DNA from: Mucor racemosus
Taxonomy: Eukaryota; Mucoromycota; Mucoromycetes; Mucorales; Mucoraceae
NCBI GenBank assembly: GCA_027405735.1
Contig: JAPEHQ010000004.1
Coordinates: 2,542,001-2,606,000, forward strand
Reading direction: 5' to 3'
Length of the DNA: 64,000 bases
This document shows, one piece after another, positions 25,101 to 36,357 of this stretch. The translations under genes were made by a program, and so were the position numbers. The stretch's first letter is position 1. Each line of letters begins with the position of its first letter. The notes under the pieces are model-generated. The model worked only from the letters and a program-made list of their open reading frames with translations. It did no database searches and was not told where the DNA came from.

Positions 25101-25709
25101 AGTAACATGATTACGACGAGGGACAATCAAAAGACGAACCAACTTCTCGATACCATTGACAACGAAATAACCACCCATTTCTTCGGATTCTTCATGATGA
25201 GCAATCAATTCTTTAGGATACATGCCGTGAAGGTTACAACGATTAGAGCGGACCATAACGGGCACCAAACCGAGATCACGCATGTCAGATTGGACAGGGC
25301 CATTGTTTACTCTCCAGCAAAGTTTACCTTGAAGCTTACCACGGTAAGTATTGAGACGTTCACGACACTCTGAAGGGTAAGTTCTTCTCTTAAGGGTAGT
25401 ACTATCACGCTCATTAACCATAGGCTGATGTAATTTGACATCTTCAAGCCAGTAAGTCAATTTATTACCGAGTGTGACACCTGATGGGTCAAGATTGATA
25501 TCATTGTCAGCATTATCGAAAACAGACATTGTGCCAATATCTTTCATAGCAAAATCCAATAAACCTTGTCCACCTTGACCAAATTCAGAAATGCTGTTAA
25601 AGGCTTCAATGTGAGGTGCAACGACTTCTTGTAGAGAGGGTGTTCCAAATTTTTCATTGGAAGGATTGCGGAACATGAGTTCTCGTTCGACCGTATTATA
25701 TTTCGACAT
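22133..25709 (-). CDS. RPA2: RNA polymerase I second-largest subunit (RPA135/RPA2)
   Basis: Three exons (24428-25709, 22612-24362, 22133-22552; introns 65 and 59 nt) give 1150 residues, near the usual length of about 1200. It forms half of the Pol I active-site cleft. It is Pol I rather than Pol II RPB2 because of the N-terminal [20 protein letters not shown] and the block [20 protein letters not shown] with [20 protein letters not shown]. Other landmarks are [35 protein letters not shown], the hybrid-binding region, [33 protein letters not shown] and the C-terminal zinc site CRLCGS...C...CKTCG. All look intact. The gene sits inside the 4.8 kb inverted repeats, but its sequence and introns look ordinary for this genome. 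Confidence 0.96.
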
Positions 25710-27046
25710 TTTTGCTTTTTTTTTTTGTTCAACTTTCTTGAATCAAATCTATTTCTATATATCTTTCAAGGTGTAAATTACGGAAGGAATTGAGACTGTA
25801 AAAGACCTACCAATTTCAAAATTAGTAAAATTCTTTCAAACAAGAAGAAAAAAAAAAGTGACCTTCGATATAACATGTCACGAACAAGATGTCCCTCAAA
25901 GGTAGTATTAGTTGAATTGTTGTGGTTGATTTGTTTGAACTTTCAAATCCAGAGTGAATATTTACTATATGAAATATATTGATATGACACAAAATCAATG
26001 AATCAAGTGTTCAGTTATTATTTATCTGTAGAATAATGGCTAGAATAATTGAAGAATTCAACAAAAGGCCTGAAATATGAAACAGTTTTACATCCACAAA
26101 CCCTTCAAAATCACTTGATGGCATAAATATACTTTGGTATTTGCAACCAAGTCAAAAGGAGTGCAGCCATTGCTTGTGAGTTGACGTATTTTCAGGTTGA
26201 TATAATATTACTATTAGAATAAAAAAAATCAAATGAATAATTTGAGATTTTCATTATACTCGAAGAATTTTCAGATACGCAATTCTTTGAGTATCGATCC
26301 ATAGTCAAGCCTAAGCAATCTATATTGTTTTGGCCGTATCTTTGAATTTTTATATTCAATCACAAAGCGCTTTGGCAAGTTCTATTTACTATAGGTGTCT
26401 AATTCCATAAATCAAACACAAATCAGAGATGAATACTAATAAAGCTTCGGCTTGAAACCCTTTACTTGTGAGCTTGGCTTGGTAATGGAAATATTGCTAA
26501 GTCTACTTACTAATGCATCAAAATGACAATCTCATGCAGACAAAGTGCAATGGATGGAGTTTTATCAGTACTAGAGTAGTTTTTGAGGCTACGGGATACT
26601 GAGTTTAAGTCTTTGTCATTGAATTTGTTCCTTTTGGGAACATCATTTGATATTAAAAAAATATATATTTATATACTCTATAAAACTACATCTTGTGTGG
26701 TTTTGCTGTACTCTATAGTTAACGAACTTTATTAACTTGGTGATATACTCAAAAAAAAAGTTACGCTCCATATGTTAAAATGGATTGTATGTATTTTTTT
26801 CAATAGATATCTGGTCGAGCAAAATCTGAATTTTTTAAAAATTGAATTTTCATAGTTTTCAATCTTCAAAATCGGAGCGTGCCCTCTTTTTTATAACTAA
26901 CCTCATACTAAACAATTATAGTATATGCCTCAAATACTGCTAAACAGATATAAATTGGTCCCATTATGGTACCTATTCGTAAATTTATTTTATATCTCAC
27001 GAAAGACTCAAAAACACGTAAAAGTTATTGCTTTTTCTTTGAAAAC
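25710..27046. other. Promoter of RPA135 and inner flank of right arm
   Basis: About 1.3 kb without a gene. A poly-A/T tract lies just upstream of the RPA135 start. The last 50-60 bp are a diverged continuation of the right arm. Confidence 0.5.
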
Positions 27047-28799
27047 TGGGTCTCACTTTTCATCCCTGCTCTATTTTTTTCCCACTAAATAACATTAAGA
27101 AAAAATTATATGTCAATGTACCTGAGATGTTCAACTTTAATCCAAAAACAAGTATCTGGAAATATCCTGTATTTTGCGATTGATATAAATTTTTTAGTGC
27201 TAATGTTTCAGATTTTTACGCGTATTTCAATGCTAAATGATTGAAAACTTTGAGGCTTCATATCTCTACGAGAAATTAAGCTATGCTAACACTTTTTAAT
27301 AATAAAACTTACTTGTTTTAAAGTACTTTATAACATATTTTAGTATGAAAAAATTTTGAACACTTTTATTTTTTTTTTGGCATTTCTGTAGTGCGTTTCA
27401 AGATATTAATTAAATCGAACAACATTTTTTTTTACATTCATGTCATTAAGATCATTGAGCTTTCTTGGATCCAATTTAGTTTTTTTCAAAATATTAATTT
27501 TTCGTGGAGATATCCTTAAAAATGTGTACAAAAAGATACCATCGTTTCCAGGTTCTATTTTTCCCTTGTATACCCTCATCCTAAATTCTGAAACTGAAAA
27601 AATTTGGACAAAAATCTGGTTTTCTCTATGAAAAATGCAGCTAGAAAATTCTTCAAAAGCTTGATCGATAGATAATTTTTTTGCGCATCCTCTCCAATAG
27701 TTATATTCTAAATATACTTATAAAAAAGTGATGTGTATCTTCAAAAAACCTCCAAAATTTCAATTGCATTTTACGCAAAATTTAATGTGAGATATTTGTT
27801 TGATTTTTATTTATATAGATGCAGAATCCAAAATTGTACAAAAATTATTTAATACGCTAGGTCGACTTACTTTGCAGTTCATGAGCATTTAACGATTTTG
27901 CTTTTTTGGATCATTTTTCGTCTATTTTTTCAAATAAATTTTGGAACCCCGTGATGATAGGTTTTAAGCTGTGATAAGAGCTATTTTTTTGATTGTCTCG
28001 ACGAAAAATCAATATTTTTTGCTGAAATAAAAATGCAAAGTAGCTTTGAGTTAGATCTAACTGATTTAAAAATTTTATATAATTTGTGCAGTGGAATTAC
28101 ATACTAAAAGCGCTTGATAGTAATAGAATAACCTAATTTCCAAGTGTTGCCCCTCATAAAATATGATGCCACTTGAAATATAAACAATAATAATAAACAA
28201 ACGCTTCAATTGAACACAATAACAAATGCATGCTAAAAATACACTACGGCCGAACTATGCTTCCCATGGGCATAGTGATCTACACAGATGGGCAGAATAA
28301 AAACTTTTATGCAGATCAGGCAGCCCAGATGAGCAGAGCAATGAGATCAAAGTTTTTTAGCCAATTTACTAGAGTATATCAACCATAATATAATCAATAA
28401 CGAAGATAATTTGAATGGTTTAAAGCAGATGTGAGTTACTCTGATTCAACAGAATTGCCTTATTCACGAGATATATTAATTTGAAATTTGGGGTTTGAAA
28501 GTGTTATATCAAAAGATACTAATATAGAAATACTCTGCTAAAAGATACATTTTATTAATTCATTGATGCTTCGTATTTATATGTTTTCTAAATGGTTATA
28601 TGATTATCAATATTATTAATGAATTGCCGGGTATTGAGGTACTTGATATGATTTGGGAACAAATCATATACAATGGAATTTGTGGAATTGGGAATCTGTG
28701 ATTGTATCATTTGGATAAGATGTAGGATTGCTTATGTTTCATTGTTGCCAAGTGTTTCTGAAGGGTTCTGATAGTCGCTGTTAATGCTAGTGGTTATGT

Positions 28800-28830
28800 A
28801 TGACATTTAGTATGAGTTACTAAATGTCAT
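28800..28830. repeat. 13-bp stem hairpin, twin of 18111-18141
   Basis: ATGACATTTAGTA, 5-nt loop, TACTAAATGTCAT. Mirror copy in the right arm. Confidence 0.85.
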
Positions 28831-30588
28831 GCCATGTTGGATTTCAATAGTTGTTCCTGGATTTCTACATCTGGGTAAACTTCTGATATATCACCAACTT
28901 TCCTCAGCTCTTTTCTTTATGTTTAAGACTATAATAACAAAAAGACCAATATCGTTTATAAACTGAAATTAAGCAGCAGGTACAGTTACATGTTTTTCCT
29001 ATTATTTATTTGGAAATAAATTATTAACTGTTAATGTTAAGGGCGCGTTATAATATTATCTTTCTCGAAAAAAAAAGCATCGAAGACTTAGTCATTTGTT
29101 TCGACCATCTTCGTTATAACCAATGCTTTTTTGGTCTAAATTTGATATCTAGCTGCTAAAAAATTGGTGATTATAAAAGTATGTGTAGTATTGATTTGAT
29201 TTAAATGAGTGAATAAAGTCATGTTAATTTATTTAGTTTCTAAAAAATATTTGTTTCTATTTAATGGCCAACAACTAACCAAGAAAAGAAAAACAAGATG
29301 TTGCCTTGTATACCATTATCTATTACCAACTATCAAAAGTACATCATAATCATTGCTTATTAGTTTGTTAATTGATTCTACTGATAAATCAATTTTTATA
29401 GGCCAAAAGTAAAGGCGTATTTAGCTCAAAACGCTTGAAACAATTCAATTATACCAATTTACATGGTTTATAATCTCTTGCTCATTCAATTGCTATATTT
29501 ATTTGACTTTGATATTTTATTTTATACTGCGAATCGACTCGTTCGTCCATTAGAGTTAACCCACCATCCTTGTTTAGCGTGCCTATAATAATAACGGTCC
29601 ATTATTAGCTCATGGTATGCAAAACTATTAAAAGGGGTCATCTAATCTCAAATTTATCTGATTCAACTGCTGATGCTAAACTAGCATCAAATTAGTTGTG
29701 TTGACTCGCAATAAAGTAAAGCGTTTTATCAAGTATGATGTTGGCCTTCAATGTATTTCAGTTAAATTAAACAGACAGAAATATGGTTAATGCAGAGATA
29801 TATGAACGTGTGAGAGAGCTCAATCAGATCAATGAACACAAAAAAATGATCTAAATTGTGATGCTTCGTTTACCTGTACGAGATTTTTTTGTGGCGATAC
29901 TTGGTGGCTCAAGTGTAATTTAGGCATTTAATTGTCAAATGTATCGAATAAAAAACATGAAATAGGTTGATTGATATAACCGATAATAAATGCAATATCA
30001 TTCATTAAATGGGTAAATTTAAATGTATAAAGCAAAGCTTACTTTTGAATAAAAGTACTGATTATTCTGATTAACATTAATAGGTTTAAAAATTATAGTT
30101 AAATACAATAATTGCTACTAAATCACATAATTATTTGATATGCAGAAAACTCTTGAAGCATTCATTTTTTTTTTTTGGTAGTACTGAAAATCATCCTTCA
30201 ATATGACTGGATATTAATGAATTAGAGAAAATAAAACTGGCAAAAGCTGATACCCAACAATGTACATCGAGATCAAGATAGATAAAAGGCGCATTCATTG
30301 TTTAGTGGAAACCGCAAAATTTTGATGGATAGAAATTATAGGACCCAGACGTTGTGTTTGCTTCAGGATTTTTCAAAGGGTTTAAAGCATACTTCATCAA
30401 ACTTACTTCGATCTTAAATACTGATCATATGCTATTATTAGTATCATCTTGTTTTTTATTCAATTGCTGTATTATTAGAAATTAAGCTTTTTATAGTTTA
30501 CTGTATAACAATGACAGTGGGATATATCTAAATTTAGATTGACATTTATCATAATAAGACGTGCTGATGATAAGTTTGATACTACTGT

Positions 30589-30769
30589 AAATGGAACCAG
30601 TTAATTTAATTTATGGAATTTAAATGCAAATACTGAGAAACCATTTGTAAGTATTACTTAAGTTGATTCTGGTAAAGCATTGAATAAATAGGCTTGGAAT
30701 AAAGAGAAGAGTAAAAAGGCGGCAATAGGTTACATTGACGGCCATGTTTATGTTTATGATATTGGAGAG
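30589..30769 (+). pseudogene. Dynein intermediate chain fragment in repeat copy 2
   Basis: One frame reads NGTS-stop-FNLWNLNANTEKPF, then VDSGKALNK-stop-AW and AAIGYIDGHVYVYDIGE, immediately followed by GTAAAAG, a possible 5' splice site. This matches two adjacent WD40 blades of dynein intermediate chain. In-frame stops sit where Gln or Ser codons are expected. The apparent exon-intron edge suggests that genomic DNA, not cDNA, was captured. Confidence 0.75.
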
Positions 30770-31835
30770 GTAAAAGTAAAACAAAACTTAATGTAAATCA
30801 CCTCTAGCGCAATAATTATAAAGTAAGACTATATTATTATCAAATAAACTACCACACAATATTAACATGTATAAAGGTTTACAGTAATAAGCTCGAGTCA
30901 AGTGGGTACAGCATCATTAATTCTTGAAAAAGTTCTCAAGTATTATAAAATCTCTTATTTTTAAGACTTACAAGGCTTATAAACGAGATATTAATTTCGA
31001 AAATTATTTTTGTCCGGATCATCAATTTTGACATTTTTTAATTTTTTTTTTCTCACTTTGCAAATCTAGAGCTAATTATACTACCAATTATAAAAACAAA
31101 AAATATACACATATGCAGAATTTAGCGCTCTATTTGCTCAATAAAAAATAACAAACATTTTTATTGCAAAATATTATATGAAAATCCTTTAATCAAAAAA
31201 CCGTTTTTGGGACAAAAGTACAAAGTTTCGTTACTTAACTTTTGATGTTAAGCTTTTATAAAATGTGTATTAGTTATAGCTACAATTTTCTCTCATAATG
31301 TTGTACATTTAAACGTCGATTTTGGTATCAAAATTTGATTTTTCTTTTTTTTGATCAAAATCATGAGTGTTGGTAAGGATAAAATGAGCCCCGAAAATGT
31401 CCGCTATAAAATCTGAATTTTCAGATTGTACATGGTTAAATATAAGAAAAGTAAAAAAAAAAAAAAACGCTTTTATTTAAAACTTAAATATATACCATAG
31501 TATAAGATACTTAGCCATTCAATCTTGCTATGCTCAATCACGGCGTTGCTTTACGGGCTCGTTTTTGCAATTTTTTAATGAATATATGATATGACAGCCG
31601 GTGCTTCTGGTAGAAAATGCATGTTTCTATGATAACAGATATTGCTTATTTTGTTTAGTTTATGGGTTGATGTGCTGTAATGTTGCTTTTAAATTGGCTG
31701 AAATGTGCAATTTATCAGGGTTTTATTTGCTCTAAATAATGTAAAGCTTTGAAAATCCTTTTCTATGTGTGTTGTTTCTCTCTTTTTGTCTTCATATTCC
31801 AAGGATATTATTCGCCGTTTGATAAGGCATATCAG

Positions 31836-32550
31836 ACTATCAAGCTGCTATTCTTTTCTTTTATCTGAATACGCATGTTAACATAAGGGACTAATGTTTT
31901 TAATGTACTTTAGGTGGCATTCTATATTAGAAACTAATATTTTCATTTAACCGCATTCTAAGATCAAATATCATTATTTATTAATGTATTTTTGGACGTA
32001 TTTCTTGATTACCAGATCAAATCGAAGTCAATGATATTTATATCAATTCAATGATGAAAAGCTAGGACTGGCTACAAACTCACAAAATGCTCCAGGAAAG
32101 TGATAAAATTTCAAATGATATAGAAACACAAAAAAAAAAGAACAATCTAATGTCTTGCCTAATTACCATAGTTTTGATTGTATACAGTATACTGTACTTG
32201 AAAACAAATCTTTTTGCAGCTGACAATCGTAAACTAAAATAGTAAGTTTAAAGAAGGTTAATTTGTTTAAATTTTATGAGTAATAAAGTAACATCTATAA
32301 TATTAGATTTGGCTTACATATAAATTTAAGCAGTAAGTGTTATTTAAGTTTATGCTTTATGCTCGAGCAAAAACCATTGTTGCTGTAAACATTATAACTA
32401 TAAACATATTTACAAATGATGATAATCGTAAATACATTGGCTCTTGCGTGTATTGCTCTACATCAACAACGCATTGAATTGTATTACTGTCTATAATCTA
32501 TATTAATAAAAGCAACAAATGTAATTTAAAAACCCATTCCAGTAAAAAAT
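31836..32550 (-). repeat. Outer extension of repeat copy 2
   Basis: Shared with copy 3 (to about 38110) and with the start of copy 4 (54230 onward, inverted). The terminus is near CCAGTAAAAAAT at 32539-32550, which pairs with ATTTTTTACTGG at the start of copy 4. This defines one probable end of the full element. Confidence 0.7.
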
Positions 32551-33967
32551 GCAATAGAATTTTGAAAACGGCGCGATGTTCATGTACAAACCAATTTATG
32601 CCCATACAATCAGATTATTATGCTCATGATCAGATTTTATTACTATGCACAAATAGGAATAATGATATGCTTATGGTCAATTCTACTATTATGCACAACA
32701 TATAGAATTAATATCACGCACACGGACAGAATCTATAATCCTACACATACAGGCTTAGCATTGTGCTCGTGTGCAGTTTTTTTTGTTCTGCCTGTGTGCA
32801 TCTTGTTATCTTTTTAGCCATATTCAGTGGGCACAACAGCTCAGGCTATAGTGTGCAGCCCACCTGGGCACAAAAAAAACATCTTGTGCAGCACAGGTCA
32901 GTCGTAGTGTACAAAAAGATATATATTTCTACTTTCACTAGTCACTGTGAGCTGAGAAAAAAATCATCAGCAAAACATCCTATTTCTGTCTACTGACACC
33001 ATTAAAAGTTTCGCTTTCAACGAAAAGCGACCCAAGTTAGGTTCAACGTTATATCGCACTAGTCCTAAAACAGTCTCCATTTTCCATAGATGGTAGTAAT
33101 TTTAGCTTCCATTTATATTTGGGCTCGCTTGGCGCTTTTTTTTAAGATACTTGTAGTTGCTTTGGCTAGCTTGATTAATTTTTTTTAACAATTTCCTGCT
33201 TGGCACTCGATAAAAACATCGGAAGCTTGATTGTATGCTTGCTCGAAAAGGTTTAAATTGAAATAGGATTGCTTGATTGCTTGAATTGAAAGCGAGAAAG
33301 TATGTAATATAGGGCTAATACAAATCAAGTCAGTTGCTATTGATATAAAACAATAAAAAATATTTACTCATTGGGTATTTTTTGAGGAAATTAGATCAAT
33401 AATAACCAGTGCTGCATTGTGTTAGTTTCTAACGTAATGAAAATTTGTTAATAATTATATATCGTAATTATTATGGGGATTTATGAACAAAATGTCTTCA
33501 TGAATGAGATGAAGACAACGTAATAAAATAATGTAAGAATTATAATCAAAAGTAGAACTACTACCATGCTTAATTTTTCAGCTCAAATTAAAAAGGTTGA
33601 AACTAAAAGGAAAGAAATTAGATCCACAGAATATTTTTGGCTCATTTATAAACCTCTGAGTATGTTTTAAAAAGGGTGTTTTTTATTATAAATTCAATAT
33701 GCGATCCACATTTTTGTCAATGGTCACTCTTCCAAAACAAATGCCGAACAATCTCCGGGCGCGGCGGCGTCCATCTAATAATATTCTTTCCAAGCTGTAA
33801 ATTTCTAGAAACAATTACCGGACAGTCCGGACGCGGCTGTTTAAAGATCTCAAGCAGTCGTGAAATGCAGGTATCGAAATTTTATACAAAAATTAAGGTT
33901 CGACTATATAACTAATTATTCGAAGGCCAATTTTATGTAAAGTCTAAAATACAACATACAGCATTAT
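32551..33967. other. Spacer between repeat copies 2 and 3
   Basis: No gene is seen. A stretch at 32720-32920 is rich in GTGCAG/TGTGC words. A GC-rich pair of related motifs lies at 33748-33770 and 33811-33840, including the palindrome CCGGACAGTCCGG (33818-33830). Confidence 0.45.
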
Positions 33968-34125
33968 TTGCTGCACAGTTGTACACTTGTATTAAAAACA
34001 ATTAAAATATAATCTTCCTTATGAATACTAATCCAAGTAAGCTGCACTCTACATGATGGACAAAGTTATGAATATGTGCTTTTGTAAGTGTTTTGGATAT
34101 CAACTTCCATTTGACATTGTGCATA
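33968..34125 (+). repeat. Direct repeat flanking copy 3, left member
   Basis: Shares TATTAAAAACAATT, ATGAATA followed by AATCCAAGTAA, and GGATA-CAACTTCCAT-like blocks in the same order with 38361-38520. The two are diverged but collinear over about 150 bp and bracket repeat copy 3. Confidence 0.7.
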
Positions 34126-34500
34126 TTCAGTTCAAAACGCTTAAAACAATTCAATTATTATGTTAATTTACATGGTTTATCATCTATTGCTCATTCAATT
34201 ACTATATTTGAAGTTAATATTTTGTTTATACTGCTAATCGACTCGTTCGTCCATTAGAGTTAACTCACCATCCTTGATTATTAGCGTATCTATAATAACG
34301 GTCTATTATTAGCTCATGGTGTGTAAAGTTATTAAAAGGGGCCGTTTAATCTCAAATTTATCTGATTCAACTGCTGATGCTAAACTAGCATCAAATTAGT
34401 TGTGTTGACTCGCAGTAATACGAGGCGTTTTATCAAGTACGATGTTGGCGTTCAATGCATTTTAGCTAAATTGAACAGATAGAGATATGATGGTTAATGC

Positions 34501-35029
34501 TGTTGTATTCCACCTACTAGTATCATACATTATCACCTTCTACAGTATCAATACATCTTACAATCTATTGACTACGACATGTATTGAAGTGCAAGTCTTG
34601 ATATCGGATATAAGAAACTCCTAGCGTATCAAGTTTAATCCAGTAATTACCAAGAACGCTTTGACCTCAATTATGACACCACATTATTTCATCCCAGCAG
34701 TTAACCAATCAAGTAGTTATCAAATCAACATCCAAGCATATTTAGCGCAGCATTGAAACAAGACAACTCACAAGCTCTGCAAGAACGGTTAAATTATGAT
34801 TGATTCATTTCAATTCATAGATTAATATCGAACAGATCCAATGGTTCAATAGTGCCTTAAATTACATCTCAGGATCTCAATGTCAAATCAATATAAAAGG
34901 CCGTACTTTTACATCTAAATAAACGATATCTTGTTTTTATTATACAGTTGAAGAACTGATTAATTACTCATTCTTTTATAATTGTATTCTTTTTTAAGTA
35001 ATATTTATCAATCCTGAAAATATACGACA
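34501..35029. mobile_element. Solo LTR, 529 bp, TSD AATGC
   Basis: Begins TGTTGTATTCC and ends AATATACGACA (TG...CA with imperfect short inverted ends). It is flanked on both sides by AATGC (34496-34500 and 35030-35034). Removing it and one TSD restores the collinear sequence seen in copy 2 (GTTAATGCAGAG...). A TATA-like ATATAAAAGG near 34891 and AAATAAA nearby fit an LTR promoter and polyadenylation signal. No internal retroelement is present, so it is a solo LTR. Confidence 0.85.
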
Positions 35030-35159
35030 AATGCAGTGGTTTACAAATGCGTGACAGAGCTCAGATCTATGAACACAAAAAATGATCCAAATTGTGATGC
35101 TTCGTCAACCTGTACGAGATTTTATTGTGGTAATAATACTTGATGGCTCAAGTGTAATT

Positions 35160-35506
35160 TGTTATGCCAGGAGATTATATCAATCTCAAAGGTAAAATAT
35201 GTACTAAATCATTTAATAAAAATAAAGGAAAACCGTTATAAAATGAAAGAGCACACTAAAACTAAAGAACTTTATTATAAGATCGAAACATATTCTTTTA
35301 TATTCACATTCTCTAATTATACGACTAGTCTAAAATGAGTCTATTTATATATATATATATCCAATCAAGCTTAGGTGGCACACACTAGTTCCATATTCCT
35401 GTATAAACTGAGCTTTATAACATAATACGTAGCAATGTAGAGGTTAACATACCAAACTGTGTCGTAATCTTAACCAAGGAATGCACACAGATCTGTGGAT
35501 GCAACA
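35160..35506. mobile_element. Second solo LTR, 347 bp, TSD TAATT
   Basis: Begins TGTTATGCC and ends GATGCAACA, and is flanked by TAATT at 35155-35159 and 35507-35511. Excision restores the copy 2 sequence (GTGTAATTTAGGCATTT...). It contains a long TATATA run (about 35345-35361). The sequence is unrelated to the first LTR, so two retroelement families hit the same repeat copy. Confidence 0.85.
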
Positions 35507-36177
35507 TAATTTAGGTATTTAGTTGTCAAATGTATCGTCGAATCAAGATGAATGATTGATATAACGGATAATAAATGCAGTGTCATTTATTAAATGAATA
35601 AATATAAATGTATAAATCAAAGCTTACTTTTGAATAAAAGTACTAATTATTCTGATTAACATCAATAATAGGCTCAAAAAGCATAGTTAAGTGCAATAAT
35701 TGCTACTAAATTGCATAATTTGATATGCAGAAAACTCTTGAAGCATTTGTTCTTCTCTTTTTGGCAGTGCTACAAATCATCATTCAATATGACTGAATAT
35801 TAATGAATAAGAGAAACTAAAACTGGTAAAAAACTGATACCCAATGTACATCGAGATCAAGATTGATAAAAGGTGGTGTATTTATTGTGTAGTGGAAATC
35901 GCAGCATTTTGATGGATAGAAATTACGGGACCAAGATGTTGTGTTTGGCTCAGAATTTTTAAAAGAAGGGTTTAAAAAAAGCATACTTCATCAAACTTAC
36001 TTAGATTTTAAATAATAATTATATGCTATTAGTATCATCTTGTTTTTTATTTAATTGCTGTATTATTAAAAATCAAGCTTTTCATAGCTGATAACAATGA
36101 CAATGGGATATTTCTAAGTTTAGATTGACATTTATCATAAGGCGTGCTGATGATACGTTTGATACTGTACTACTGTA

Positions 36178-36357
36178 AATGGAACCAGTTAATTTAATTT
36201 ATGGAATTTGAACGCAAATACCGAGAAACAATTTGTAAATACTTAAGTTGGTTCTGACTGGTAAAGCATTGAATAATTGGCTTGGGACACAGACGGCAAA
36301 AAGGTGGCAATAGGTTCCCGTGATGACCACGTTTATGTTTATGATATTGGAGAGGTA
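36178..36357 (+). pseudogene. Dynein intermediate chain fragment in repeat copy 3
   Basis: Reads FNLWNLN-like, then WDTDGKKVAIGSRDDHVYVYD and IGE after a small frameshift in the SGKALN segment. This copy keeps the WDTDGKK blade better than copies 1 and 2, which helps to identify the source gene. Confidence 0.72.

Larger units (their letters stand above)
27047..31835 (-). repeat. Right arm of 4.8 kb inverted repeat (repeat family copy 2)
   Basis: Reverse complement of the left arm. Here the dynein-derived fragment and the other protein-like tracts are on the plus strand. Beyond 31835 this copy continues for about 715 bp with sequence shared with copies 3 and 4 but absent on the left side. Confidence 0.93.

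Noticed and set aside
22363..25373. Several plus- and minus-strand open frames inside RPA135
   Set aside because: Shadows of a confidently identified gene in other frames.
22133..25709. Identification as Pol II RPB2
   Set aside because: The [17 protein letters not shown] block and N-terminal APHIEAFN pattern are Pol I-specific.
27440..27631. 63-codon plus-strand frame in the right arm
   Set aside because: Phe/Ile/Lys-rich random composition, and not kept open in the other copies.
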